From UBA6059 sp040219045 (GTDB lineage Bacteria > Bacteroidota > Bacteroidia > Cytophagales > Cyclobacteriaceae), in contig OZ245881.1 in NCBI GenBank assembly GCA_965229505.1, forward strand, positions 3,782,001 to 3,846,000: a DNA stretch of 64,000 nt, given 5' to 3'. Positions 8,854 through 17,721 of this stretch are shown piece after piece. The first letter of the stretch is position 1, and each line of letters begins with the position of its first letter. The notes below the pieces were generated by a model, which saw only the letters and a program-made list of their open reading frames with translations, was not told the origin of the DNA and did no database searches. Position numbers and translations under genes: made by a program.

Positions 8854-9388
8854 AATCGCTTTTCAGTTCCTTCTTAATATCCTTGAGACAATTTCTCAAC
8901 CTTGTTTTTACCGTGCCCAATGCCATATCTTCCTTTTCGCTAATCTCAGCGTGAGAGTACCCCATGAAGAAATTGAGTTGAATTAATTTCTTGCACATCT
9001 CTCCGATAGCATCAAGTACTTTCGATAATCCGATATAGTCTTCTCTCTTTTCTGATGTCTCGAATATATCTACGTACTCATCAATGTCTTTGGATTTTTC
9101 TCCTGCCTTAAAATCTCTGGAACGTCGAGCATCAATAGCTTTGTTGCGCGCGATGCGATACATCCAGGTAAACAAAGTGCCTTTGCTAGTGTCATATGCA
9201 TCGATTTGATCCCAGATGCGAATAAATACATCATGAAGTGTCTCCTCGGCAATTTCTTTGTGATTAACCGTTCGGTGTATTATACCGTAGAGCGCTTCCG
9301 AGTAATGGTCATATAGATAGTCGAGAGCAGTAACGTCCTTATTCTTAAGGCGCTTGATAAGGAGTGTATTGAAATCGATACTTGTCAA
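8846..9388 (-). CDS. ECF-subfamily RNA polymerase sigma factor
   Basis: A 180-residue sigma-70 factor reduced to regions 2 and 4, as is usual for ECF sigmas. Region 2 carries DVFIRIWDQIDAYD and FTWMYRIARNKAIDARR; region 4 carries the helix-turn-helix GYSHAEISEKEDMALGTVKTRLR. The frame starts at TTG (9388) and no ATG occurs before region 2, so a TTG start is the best choice. It overlaps the anti-sigma gene by eight bases. The pairing with an RskA-type regulator matches the SigK/RskA arrangement known from other phyla. A palindrome lies about 45-60 bp upstream and could be a regulatory site. Confidence 0.92.
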   Translation of the reverse strand: MTSIDFNTLLIKRLKNKDVTALDYLYDHYSEALYGIIHRTVNHKEIAEETLHDVFIRIWDQIDAYDTSKGTLFTWMYRIARNKAIDARRSRDFKAGEKSKDIDEYVDIFETSEKREDYIGLSKVLDAIGEMCKKLIQLNFFMGYSHAEISEKEDMALGTVKTRLRNCLKDIKKELKSDFE

Positions 9389-9431
9389 ATGGATTACTGG
9401 TTAAGAGCGGAAGATATCAATATTCTATTAA

Positions 9432-9445
9432 TTCACAATCGTGAA
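9432..9445. promoter_or_regulatory. Palindrome TTCACAATCGTGAA upstream of the sigma operon
   Basis: The arms TTCAC and GTGAA are perfect inverted repeats around AATC. It lies 44 bp upstream of the sigma factor start and downstream of the cold-shock terminator, in the place expected for an operator. Whether a protein binds it is unknown. Confidence 0.3.
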
Positions 9446-9478
9446 AATTGCTTGAATGCCTCGGTGGAAGCGCTAAAC

Positions 9479-9507
9479 AAAAAAGGCCTCACTTGGAGGC
9501 CTTTTTT
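9479..9507 (-). terminator. Rho-independent terminator after the cold-shock gene
   Basis: A perfect 12-bp stem (AAAAAAGGCCTC / GAGGCCTTTTTT) with a 5-nt loop gives a T run on both strands. It lies about 24 bp past the cold-shock stop codon and shields the sigma operon from read-through. Confidence 0.92.
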
Positions 9508-9530
9508 GTTCTGGTAAGATCTATTATCAA

Positions 9531-9722
9531 TTACGCGATTTTCACATTAATTGCATTTAAACCTTTTTTACCCTCTTTTACTTCGAAGGTCACTGAGTCA
9601 TTCTGCTTGATCTCATCAATCAAACCCGATACATGAACGAAATATTCTTGATCGGAATCATCGTCTTTAATGAAGCCATAACCCTTTGACTCATTAAAGA
9701 ACTTAACTTTGCCTGTTTGCAT
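9531..9722 (-). CDS. Cold-shock domain protein (CspA family)
   Basis: A 63-residue, single-domain nucleic-acid-binding protein. It starts MQTGKVKFFN and carries RNP1 (KGYGFI) and RNP2 (YFVHVSGL), and spans the whole family length. The frame stays open for 20 codons upstream, but the family N-terminus fixes the ATG at 9722. Members melt RNA secondary structure and act as RNA chaperones in the cytoplasm. The gene has a private terminator. Its AT-rich leader lies in the 100 bp shared with the divergent small gene at 9823; CspA-type mRNAs often have long regulatory leaders, but none can be defined here. Confidence 0.95.
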   Translation of the reverse strand: MQTGKVKFFNESKGYGFIKDDDSDQEYFVHVSGLIDEIKQNDSVTFEVKEGKKGLNAINVKIA

Positions 9723-9822
9723 TAAATAAGGAATTAAAATTAATAATGATACAAATGTTAAGGATAAAAGACGCGATTCCAACCAATAATCCGAATAATT
9801 TTTGTATCACAAATGAAATAAT

Positions 9823-10059
9823 ATGCGCGTAATCGGCGAAATAGAGCACCCGGAAGTCAAGATCACAACTTTCCACTGGAACAATAAATACCTGGTAAAA
9901 TTTGAGCGCGGGATGCTGGAGCAGACCTACAAATTCAGCGAGTTTGATGTGTCAGGTGAGGCTGAGATTAAGCAAATGATAGATGAATCTTTTGTATCTA
10001 AAGTAGTGCAGCGATTCGCCGAGATGGGCAAGGATCATGCGGCACTCCTTGATTACTAA
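9823..10059 (+). CDS. Conserved small Bacteroidota protein, function unknown
   Basis: A 78-residue soluble protein with no signal peptide or membrane segment. The pattern MRVIGEIEHPEVKITTFHWNNKYLVKFERG followed in sequence by an LEQTYKFSE strand and a helical C-terminus recalls uncharacterised proteins widespread in Bacteroidota, an impression from memory rather than a search. The composition predicts a beta-rich N-terminal half and an alpha-helical C-terminal half. It is divergent from the cold-shock gene and convergent with the Nudix gene, so it is probably a single-gene transcript. I cannot assign a function. Confidence 0.75.
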   Translation: MRVIGEIEHPEVKITTFHWNNKYLVKFERGMLEQTYKFSEFDVSGEAEIKQMIDESFVSKVVQRFAEMGKDHAALLDY

Positions 10060-10067
10060 GCCTGCAA

Positions 10068-10601
10068 TCAGGTCAATAGGCTTGTCTTAGTTACCATTCT
10101 TTGAAGAGATAGTTCATCAGGGACTTTGGCCAGGTCTACCCATTCCAAAGCATTGGATTCGTGATTTTTGACTGTCATTGAAGATCGGCTAGCGCCAAAC
10201 ACAAACCTAACATCATAGTGCTGGTGAGCCGGAACACCTATGCGCTCAGGAATATCGTGAATATCCAAGTCAAAGATTGACTCGCTAATCAGCTTATACT
10301 CTGTCAATCCTGTTTCCTCATCGAGTTCTTTCTGAGCGACCCTTAGCAGGTTTTCATCACCATCGGCATGACCACCCGGTTGTAGCCATTTATTGAGCTT
10401 GGCGTGATGGAGCATCAATACTCGTGAAAGGTCATGATTGAGTACCCAGCATGATGCTGTCAAATGCCCGGAAAGTAAGGACCGCTCGTAGCAATTGGGG
10501 TACCTGAGTAGTTCCTCAAATCGAGGCAAAAAGCTTGCTTCTATAGAATCTAATGGCTTATATGCTGCTAGTGCTTCACTGAAATGATCTCTGTTGATCA
10601 C
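10068..10601 (-). CDS. Nudix hydrolase
   Basis: A 177-residue cytoplasmic protein whose Nudix box is complete: Gly-x5-Glu-x7-Lys-Glu-Leu-x-Glu-Glu-x-Gly-Leu, in the segment GHADGDENLLRVAQKEL and the following DEETGL (Lys replaces the usual Arg). A preceding NKWLQPGGHAD segment is also typical. Nudix enzymes cleave nucleoside diphosphates linked to other groups using Mg ions held by the box glutamates; the substrate cannot be read here. The start is GTG, overlapping the stop of the upstream gene by four bases (GTGA), so the two are translationally coupled. Confidence 0.9.
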   Translation of the reverse strand: MINRDHFSEALAAYKPLDSIEASFLPRFEELLRYPNCYERSLLSGHLTASCWVLNHDLSRVLMLHHAKLNKWLQPGGHADGDENLLRVAQKELDEETGLTEYKLISESIFDLDIHDIPERIGVPAHQHYDVRFVFGASRSSMTVKNHESNALEWVDLAKVPDELSLQRMVTKTSLLT

Positions 10602-10966
10602 AGGATGACCGTATTGACTTTGTTGATGCGACCTTCCTGAAGAGGGGCGGTTTTGACACCTTCACCGATATTGGTCTTGTCGCCAAAGCGCGCATCCACG
10701 AAATAAGATTGAGAAGTCAGGTTCTTGAATGTAACTCTACCTTTCTTATCTGTAGTCAGGGGACCTGCAACTGGATTTTCATCACCATTGTAGTCTTCCT
10801 GGCTCGAATAGATTATCACCTGAGCACCTTGTACGAAATTGCCGAGATTGTCAATAACCGTAACTCTGAGGCTAGTGGGAAGAGCGTCTGTGCGTGCGTA
10901 ATTAGTGGTAATAAATGCAAGCAACAGGAGGAGTTCAATACCGAGTATGACTAGCCATTTTTTCAT
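10598..10966 (-). CDS. Small exported or anchored protein with prealbumin-like (CnaB/transthyretin-type) fold
   Basis: A 122-residue protein with an N-terminal hydrophobic stretch (WLVILGIELLLLLAFITT) that is either a signal peptide or a membrane anchor. It is followed by one beta-sandwich pattern, LRVTVIDNLGNFVQGAQVIIY and then a GRVTFKNLTSQSYFVDA-type end, resembling carboxypeptidase-regulatory or transthyretin-like domains. Such domains are structural or binding modules without catalysis. It is coupled to the Nudix gene by a 4-nt overlap, an odd pairing of an envelope protein with a cytoplasmic hydrolase. The function is unknown. Confidence 0.7.
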   Translation of the reverse strand: MKKWLVILGIELLLLLAFITTNYARTDALPTSLRVTVIDNLGNFVQGAQVIIYSSQEDYNGDENPVAGPLTTDKKGRVTFKNLTSQSYFVDARFGDKTNIGEGVKTAPLQEGRINKVNTVIL

Positions 10967-11007
10967 AGGACTAATTTAATAAAAGTGCACTGGATCCGTA
11001 CGGTGAC

Positions 11008-11607
11008 TTAGGCGCTGGAGTTGCTGGCAAATGCGAACAAGTAGTCCAGGAGTTCATCAAAACTCAGCGGTTCGTCATACAACTGATCACTATATGTAGT
11101 TGCCATCACCTTAATGTAGGAGGGGCTGTCGTCTATTCGGACATACTCTATCAAGACATTACCATAATGTTGCTCTACTTTCGAAGTATCGTTTCCTGAG
11201 ACTGGCTTGAGGTAATGCTTTTCTTTGGTCTCGATGATTTCGCCTTTTTCGGAGATCATCACGTCTGAGTTGGCCTGCTTGTAGGGTAAGGTCAGCACTC
11301 TTTCCGCCAGATAATCGAATAAATATTGAAATTCTATTGGTGAAATTTCCAGGTTGTAGGACAATGCGAAACCATTAGCCATACTAGAAGAGAAGAGGTG
11401 CACATCATAGCTACTCTGAATCTTCAGTTTCTTATAGTGGTACCCCTTTTGATATTTATCCAAATAGTCTGGGAGCTGATCCTGTTGGCACCATTGGCGG
11501 TAGCCTTCGGTATACTTGTCGCTTCGTTTAATAACCTCATGGCTGAGCTGAGGTTGCTTTTGCTGCTTGCTAAACAGACGCTGATAGAGGTCTTCAAAGT
11601 AGGCCAT
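11008..11607 (-). CDS. Hypothetical protein, 199 residues
   Basis: I do not recognise this protein. It is soluble-looking, rich in aromatic residues and Gln/Lys, with no signal peptide or membrane helix. A central region alternates beta strands (YDVHLFSSSMANGFALSYNLEI and VLIEYVRIDD) with helices (EFQYLFDYLAERVL, and DELLDYLFAFAS at the C-terminus). It follows the giant T9SS protein gene on the same strand by 35 bp and could be co-transcribed, but nothing in its sequence ties it to secretion. Confidence 0.65.
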   Translation of the reverse strand: MAYFEDLYQRLFSKQQKQPQLSHEVIKRSDKYTEGYRQWCQQDQLPDYLDKYQKGYHYKKLKIQSSYDVHLFSSSMANGFALSYNLEISPIEFQYLFDYLAERVLTLPYKQANSDVMISEKGEIIETKEKHYLKPVSGNDTSKVEQHYGNVLIEYVRIDDSPSYIKVMATTYSDQLYDEPLSFDELLDYLFAFASNSSA

Positions 11608-11642
11608 ACCTGAAGAACGATCCTGACCAGGTTATGTTAATA

Positions 11643-14600
11643 CTATTTAAGCAGGGTCACTCCACCATACTGCTCGATGACTGACTGACTCGCATCCAGG
11701 GAGCTGCGGAATACCATCTTGTAGGCATAAGTTCCGGTAGGGAGTAGCTGACCTCTATAGACACCATCCCACTGGAAATTTTGATCATCCGACTGGAATA
11801 CCATCTCTCCCCATCTATCGAAAATGAATATGGCATAATCAGTCACATAGTCGTTAGGGAATACTGAGAAAGTGTCGTTTGTGCCGTCTTGATTGGGTGT
11901 GAAAGCATTAGGCGCTACTACCGTTGGACGACAGTCATCTTCAATGACGATCCGGTCATTCACACATGTGGAACCATTGAAAAGCTGTACAACAAAAGCG
12001 CCAGCTTCTGAAACTAACAATAAGCGTTCGGTAGAAATCACGCCTTCAACTCCATCTTGACGCCACTCATAAGTGTCGAATATGCCCGGGTCTAACTCGA
12101 TAGTTCCGCGCTCAGGGTCAGGATCCAGAGAGCAGATCAATGCCTGACTGTCCAGCAATAAATCTTCCTCTGGTATGGGCACCACTAGTACATCGATGAA
12201 GTCTGAGGTGGAGCAGTTGCCATTCACGTCAGTGACATTGACGATATAAGTGCCGGTCTCCGTTACATCAAGGAACGCACTTGATTCGCCAGAGATGATA
12301 TTGCCATCCGAATCTTGCCATTGGAAAGTGACATCCTCTGTGATGGACGATTCAGCTGTCAATTGAATGAGTCCATTGACATTACAGTTGGGCTCGGCTG
12401 AGATGGTTACTTCAAGCGGTATCAGGGTTAGGCTATCCGTCTGCACACAACCAGGTGCTCCGGCTTCCCTTACTGAGATATTATACGAGCCACCGTCGGT
12501 TACGCCCACATTAAACGCAGAAGCTATAAAGTCGCTTGATGGAATAGGGAAGGAGCCATCATAGGTAGTACCGTCACTACTCGTGACTACCTGACCATTT
12601 TCGTCCAATAGCGTTAAGAGCACCGTATCAGCGACATTGCCATTGAGTTCTATATCGAGTCCACAGATTCCTGACTGAGTGGTGATAATATCAAAGCTGG
12701 CGATATCCTCAATGTTGATATTCTGCATGTTGGTACAGCCGCTCACTGTATTAGTCACCGAGAGCGTATAAATGCCCGCTCCAAGACTATCAATCGTCAC
12801 AGGGTTGATTCCGCTAAATGTGCGAGGAGCAACATTGACCGGTCCGGTCACAGCGTAGGTGAAGTTGCCAGAGCCATCGAGTTCAAATAGAATGCGACCA
12901 TTGTTGACACCACAGGAAGAATTGAAAGTCTCAATTGCTGAAACTGTAGGTTCATCAAGTACTGTAATGGCCACACTATCTGTTGCTGCACACTTGAGAA
13001 TTGGATCAAATGCCCGCAGTTTGTAAGAGTAGAGTCCGGGAGTTTCCGTTTCGATGGACTGAAAACGGTCTGTACCTACCACTTCTCCGTTTATCTCCCA
13101 GGTGTAGGAGAGGCCACCTAGTCCATTACTACCGTCAATGTCGGCCAGTTCTTCATTTTGGCATGCATCAAGTGGAGGGCCCAGCTCAATGTCTGGACGC
13201 TGATCCGCAACGTTGATGGTGGCGGGAGGAGAGGAGCATCCGTCGCTATTCGTGATGAAGACGGAGACAGAAGAAGCCTCAGTCACCTGAATAACACGGG
13301 AGGTGTCTCCGGTTGACCAGGTGTATGAATATATTGATGTATCTGTGGGGAAAGCAGCCAGCTCAAGAAAGTCTTGCTCACAAATGTTCTGAGGACTTTC
13401 AAGCATTACCGTATCCGGATTGGTGAAAATCTCAAGCGTATCTACGAACACAGAGTCGTACCCACATCGGTTGTAAACGCGCAATTGCACGGTGTACTCT
13501 CCGAAATCTTCATAAGGTCTGATCGGGTTCTGTACCATGAGCGTATCCGGATTGTCAGGAAATGAAGCCGTCGGATCATCTCCAAATATCCAGTCGTACT
13601 CATCAATGTCTGATGTGCCTGAGCCAAAAAACTCCACTGGCTGCCCAAAACAGGTATTGGCAAAGGTAATGCCCGGCGACTGTGGGGGATTGCTGACAAT
13701 CTGCACAAAATTAGGTAGCCCAAGTAAACTACTCGTACCGGCCAAAAGTTGGAAGGCAGTAGGGCTGAAGGTCGGATTGTCGGCTGTTGGGCCATTGATG
13801 ATACCGAGAGATTGTAAACCTTCTACTGCTACATATACCTGTCGATCAGGTCCTGTTTGGATGGCGCCCAGCTCTTCTCCTCCAGAATAGACGACATTTT
13901 TAGTTGCCTGAATATCTGCTTCCTGATCTTCAGTTCCGAGACTATCTAGACTGTATTGGATCAGTTTCGAGTTTCCATTATTTGTGGTAACATACACCTT
14001 ACGGCCATCGGAAGAGAACTCTACCCCATAAATCACTGATGGGCCGGGCTCTTCTATGTCGATAGTGAGACCGTTGCGCACTCTTCCAATCGAGTCAAAT
14101 TCAAATATCTCAAGGAAGTTGTCATCTCCTGGTAATGCCACGCCCACCAGTTCGCCATTGGCTAGCTTCATATAGCCACGACCTTTGCGCTCATCATCGT
14201 AGAAATGCTGCGATCCTTCGGAGGTGATCGTTGGAGTGGCCACACCCTGGTTGCCCACCTGATAGGCTCGGAAGGTATTGTTGCCATATTCATGACCCAC
14301 CATCCAGGTAGTGCCGTTTCCAAAGCCTGAAGCCGTCATTCGTTCGGTGCTGTTTCTAAAAAGTGGCTGGTCTTTGATGAGTACCTCACCTCTGGCAGAG
14401 TCAAGTCTTATATCTACGATCGAGTAGGTCATATCATAAGAGTAGTCACCATAGACCCGATCAGCTGTGAATACATAGAATATAGTAGCACTTTGTTCGC
14501 CTGCCGCAGTTACGCTTGACACGGGTACGATCATGGCACCATTAGATACAGTACTATCCCCGCCTATATCTGTGCCGTTGACCATCACCTCATGATCGCG

Positions 14601-16475
14601 GTTCCATATGGTGCTTCCATTGGTATAGAAGAGCAGGTCACCATTCCTATCGGAAACGGTTGAGCAGTTTTCGGGAGCGATCATTTCTCCATCATCCAGG
14701 GCGGTAGCCTGAGGAGTAAAATTTATCCCTGCGTTTTGACCAAAGTACCAGTAGTTGAGTACTTGCGTTTGGTCTCCATAAACGGTTACTATTATCTCAT
14801 CGAAACTATGGCAGCCATCGGGGCTCTCTACATAGACCCAGTAGGTCTTGGTCGTATCCGAATTGGCCATGATTGTAGAGGTGGTTTCTCCGGTATTCCA
14901 TGAAAAGGTCGTGCCCGCCGGTGGAGGGTTTTCCGCATCGGCAAACGGGTCAAGAATCAATTCTTCTCCCACGCAAATGGTTGTGTCATTACCTAAGTCA
15001 GCCATTAGACTGTTCATATTGATGGATACATTCTTTTGCACACTCCGGAATTTCCCGTTGAGTGATACGGTCATAGTGACCGGGCCGGTGTAGGGCGCTT
15101 CATAACCATAGATAGGAGAAAAGGAGCCCGATCCGCCACCATCTCCAAAGTCCCAGGTTACGGTTTGCGGGGTGGGGTTGACCACAGGAGTGAAAAACAC
15201 CTGATTGTTGACGCAACTGACCGAGTCGGTAATATTGAAATCGACAAAGTCAAAGGGGTCATTAGATGCAGGCGCAAATTCTGGAAACTGTATGCCGCCG
15301 AGGTTGCTATTACCCAATGGCAGACTGTCGTATTCAGTATTTTCAAGTAGACTGTCGGGAAAATTGAACCTACCCAGTTCGATAGGAGAGCTCTCGGTGA
15401 GCTGATAAAGATGATAGATTCTTCGATCTGGCCCTCTTTTTAGTCCCAAGCTTCTAAAGACTGTGTAAGGAATCACGGCGCTGGCTACAGATATAGTATC
15501 GAACCCAAATTGATAAACCTGGCCAGTAGTGGGTTGGCCACTAGCACTACCTCGTCTACTGAAGAAAAGCTTCTTACCTGAAGCCGACCAGGCCACATCG
15601 GCCACAGTAGTACCTCCGTCATCGGCATTGCCTGAGTTGAGGATCTGCGTATTGAAACTTAGATTTCCAGAACTAGGGTCAAAATCGAGAATGATAATGT
15701 TCCTGTTTTGCTCTTTAGGAGAAACTGCCAGTAGCGTAGAGTCTTCATTGTAGGCGAAGCTGGCTACTTCAAACGGCGGAACACTTGCACTAAAGAAGTT
15801 GAAGGTTTGAATATTGCCGAAGTTGCCGGCATCAATAGTCATCACACGAAACTGCCCACTGCCCACATCTTGGTTAATCAGCCAATAGGCATTACCAAGG
15901 CCAGGAACTACGATCATAGCATCTGAGGGGTTCACCAAGCCTGTAGGCTCGTTGATCATCGCAGTAACATTACCCAATGGCGGCTGACCGGGATTGGCAG
16001 CATTACCTTGTAGTAGACTATTTACGATAGTGTATTGTACTTCATTGACTCCAGTCACTCCCGAATTGGTGAATAAATAATAACTGGCCGGTGTATCCGG
16101 TGCAGGTGAGGCCACTGCCGCATTATTGAGATTTGGATTGCCGTTCAGAATCACACCAGCATCGAGCATAGAAGTATGCGTAGCGTCGTATAGGTTAGCT
16201 CCATCAGAGTAGAAGATAAGGTCACCGGTAGCCTCGTCTGCCGCAACCGCACTACCACCAATTCCGAATGGTGTTGCCTGATTATTGACAATGTTGACTT
16301 CTACACCTGGTAAATTGGTCTTGTCAAAAATTAACGCTTCTGTGGTATTGCCAAAATACCATTGATTGTCGATTAAGGGGTTCTGTCCCTGTGCCCATAA
16401 GCTGGAATTAACCCAGCACAGACTCAAAAAAAAGAGTGCGAAAACTAATTTTTGTCTACATGGTTCGTTTACCAT
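11643..16475 (-). CDS. Giant T9SS-secreted protein with propeller/PKD modules and CHU_C sorting domain
   Basis: A 1610-residue secreted protein. The frame extends 35 codons further upstream, but ATG 16475 places a signal peptide (KLVFALFFLSLCWVNSSLWAQ) at the N-terminus. Two propeller-like modules each begin with a WYFG motif (NQWYFGNTTEALIF and LNYWYFGQNAGINF) and contain DLIFYSDG/DLLFYTNG; PKD domains (VTWDFGDGGG and YDWIFGDD) follow, then Ig-like/SprB-like repeats. The C-terminus is a gliding-motility (CHU_C, type B) T9SS sorting domain: NAFTPNQDGTNDTF, a FDRWGEMVF strand and LPTGTYAYKMVF. Type B substrates are secreted through the T9SS and are often associated with a PorP/SprF partner, which is the divergent neighbour here. 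The likely role is an adhesin or surface glycan-binding filament, which is inference. Confidence 0.93.
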   Translation of the reverse strand: MVNEPCRQKLVFALFFLSLCWVNSSLWAQGQNPLIDNQWYFGNTTEALIFDKTNLPGVEVNIVNNQATPFGIGGSAVAADEATGDLIFYSDGANLYDATHTSMLDAGVILNGNPNLNNAAVASPAPDTPASYYLFTNSGVTGVNEVQYTIVNSLLQGNAANPGQPPLGNVTAMINEPTGLVNPSDAMIVVPGLGNAYWLINQDVGSGQFRVMTIDAGNFGNIQTFNFFSASVPPFEVASFAYNEDSTLLAVSPKEQNRNIIILDFDPSSGNLSFNTQILNSGNADDGGTTVADVAWSASGKKLFFSRRGSASGQPTTGQVYQFGFDTISVASAVIPYTVFRSLGLKRGPDRRIYHLYQLTESSPIELGRFNFPDSLLENTEYDSLPLGNSNLGGIQFPEFAPASNDPFDFVDFNITDSVSCVNNQVFFTPVVNPTPQTVTWDFGDGGGSGSFSPIYGYEAPYTGPVTMTVSLNGKFRSVQKNVSINMNSLMADLGNDTTICVGEELILDPFADAENPPPAGTTFSWNTGETTSTIMANSDTTKTYWVYVESPDGCHSFDEIIVTVYGDQTQVLNYWYFGQNAGINFTPQATALDDGEMIAPENCSTVSDRNGDLLFYTNGSTIWNRDHEVMVNGTDIGGDSTVSNGAMIVPVSSVTAAGEQSATIFYVFTADRVYGDYSYDMTYSIVDIRLDSARGEVLIKDQPLFRNSTERMTASGFGNGTTWMVGHEYGNNTFRAYQVGNQGVATPTITSEGSQHFYDDERKGRGYMKLANGELVGVALPGDDNFLEIFEFDSIGRVRNGLTIDIEEPGPSVIYGVEFSSDGRKVYVTTNNGNSKLIQYSLDSLGTEDQEADIQATKNVVYSGGEELGAIQTGPDRQVYVAVEGLQSLGIINGPTADNPTFSPTAFQLLAGTSSLLGLPNFVQIVSNPPQSPGITFANTCFGQPVEFFGSGTSDIDEYDWIFGDDPTASFPDNPDTLMVQNPIRPYEDFGEYTVQLRVYNRCGYDSVFVDTLEIFTNPDTVMLESPQNICEQDFLELAAFPTDTSIYSYTWSTGDTSRVIQVTEASSVSVFITNSDGCSSPPATINVADQRPDIELGPPLDACQNEELADIDGSNGLGGLSYTWEINGEVVGTDRFQSIETETPGLYSYKLRAFDPILKCAATDSVAITVLDEPTVSAIETFNSSCGVNNGRILFELDGSGNFTYAVTGPVNVAPRTFSGINPVTIDSLGAGIYTLSVTNTVSGCTNMQNINIEDIASFDIITTQSGICGLDIELNGNVADTVLLTLLDENGQVVTSSDGTTYDGSFPIPSSDFIASAFNVGVTDGGSYNISVREAGAPGCVQTDSLTLIPLEVTISAEPNCNVNGLIQLTAESSITEDVTFQWQDSDGNIISGESSAFLDVTETGTYIVNVTDVNGNCSTSDFIDVLVVPIPEEDLLLDSQALICSLDPDPERGTIELDPGIFDTYEWRQDGVEGVISTERLLLVSEAGAFVVQLFNGSTCVNDRIVIEDDCRPTVVAPNAFTPNQDGTNDTFSVFPNDYVTDYAIFIFDRWGEMVFQSDDQNFQWDGVYRGQLLPTGTYAYKMVFRSSLDASQSVIEQYGGVTLLK
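11732..11741 (-). repeat. CCTACCGGAA motif, site 3
   Basis: Exact copy on the minus strand in the sorting-domain coding region, read as Leu-Pro-Thr-Gly. Confidence 0.5.
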
Positions 16476-16662
16476 TCTGATAAGGGTTAACAGATTACCA
16501 ATTGTATTTGATCTGGCTCCATAGTTACTACAAATGCCCTTTTTTGGCAAGTTATAAACTGTGATAAGAACCCAACGCACATTGGCGCAGTTTCATTACA
16601 ATTGCGCTATATATTGTTTCATTGTTTTCCAAGTTGACCGTATAATACATATTTTGCACAGC

Positions 16663-17709
16663 GTGATCAGAAAAGCATTTACAGTTGTATTGACCATTGT
16701 CGCGGGGCTTGTTTTGAGTTTGTTTTTTCATAACAAGACTTTTGCCCAAGACCCTCAGTTTTCCCAGTACTACGCGGCTCCACTTTATCTCAATCCTGCC
16801 CTGGCGGGAATCAATCAACAGGGACGTGCGGGTATCAATTATCGTAAGCAATGGCCTTCTATACCTGCGAGCTTTGAGACTTTTTCCGCCTACTTCGATT
16901 ATAATTTTGAGGACTACAATAGTAGCATGGGATTCATAGTGACGAATGACCGGGAGGGGCTTGCAGGATTAAACTCTACAACTATTGGTCTTCAGTATTC
17001 CTATCAGACATTCATCAACTACAAATGGGCGTTTCGTCCGGCCATGCAGGCCTCTTATACACTTAGAGACATCAATTTTGATAAACTCGTATTCGGGGAT
17101 CAATTGGATGCCACGGGTATTATTAATCCTGGAACTGTTGAAGACCTCAATACAGGTTTGAATGTGAATTACTTTGACCTTGCGTTTGGAGGTATATTAT
17201 ATAGTAACAATATATGGGTAGGGGCGTCTTTTCATAATATCCTCGAACCCAACCAGTCACTTGTTGGCGGGGAGAGTATCCTACCTAGTCGGTTTTCGCT
17301 CCATGGTGGTTACAAACTTCCATTGAATATGAGTAATCCGGGAAGTGGAAGCAGTGGAGAAAGAAGCATTACTCCAACCTTCAATTATAAATCCCAAGGT
17401 GAGTTTGACCAACTTGATTTGGGTGTCTATTTGACGTTGCAGCCGGTAATATTTGGATTGTGGTACAGAGGTATTCCCGTGAAACAATTTGAGAACTTCC
17501 CAAATAATGAGGCATTGATCTTTATGGTTGGAGTGACACAGAAGAACCTGAGCCTGGGTTATAGTTACGATTATACTTTATCCCAACTGGGGATACAGGC
17601 TGGCGGAGCACATGAGATATCGCTAATGGTCAGCTTTAACTGGGGTGATCCTCGAAAGCCGCCAAGAGAAGTAAGGGAGCTAAGATGCCCAGTGCCTTTT
17701 ATTTTCTAA
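16663..17709 (+). CDS. PorP/SprF-family type IX secretion outer-membrane protein
   Basis: A beta-barrel outer-membrane protein of the PorP/SprF family, about 348 residues from the proposed GTG start at 16663. That start gives a clean signal peptide (RKAFTVVLTIVAGLVLSLFF...TFAQ) directly before the family hallmark DPQFSQYYAAPLYLNPALAG; the frame is open for 34 codons upstream without a better start. Other family features are YRKQWPSIP, repeated amphipathic strands, and a FNWGDPR end. SprF/PorP proteins help secrete or attach type B T9SS substrates such as SprB. The gene is divergent from a type B giant protein, the usual arrangement for a substrate/partner pair. Confidence 0.92.
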   Translation: MIRKAFTVVLTIVAGLVLSLFFHNKTFAQDPQFSQYYAAPLYLNPALAGINQQGRAGINYRKQWPSIPASFETFSAYFDYNFEDYNSSMGFIVTNDREGLAGLNSTTIGLQYSYQTFINYKWAFRPAMQASYTLRDINFDKLVFGDQLDATGIINPGTVEDLNTGLNVNYFDLAFGGILYSNNIWVGASFHNILEPNQSLVGGESILPSRFSLHGGYKLPLNMSNPGSGSSGERSITPTFNYKSQGEFDQLDLGVYLTLQPVIFGLWYRGIPVKQFENFPNNEALIFMVGVTQKNLSLGYSYDYTLSQLGIQAGGAHEISLMVSFNWGDPRKPPREVRELRCPVPFIF

Positions 17710-17721
17710 ATGAAAGGAATT

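Noticed and set aside
9381..9390. TTGACA-like -35 box before the sigma factor
   Set aside because: The TTG is the best start codon of the sigma gene and no matching -10 element follows.
9531..10059. Toxin-antitoxin pair from two small divergent genes
   Set aside because: One is a clear cold-shock protein, the other a conserved protein; they are divergent, not an operon.
13537..13890. 117-codon plus-strand frame
   Set aside because: Shadow of the giant T9SS protein gene; no independent support.
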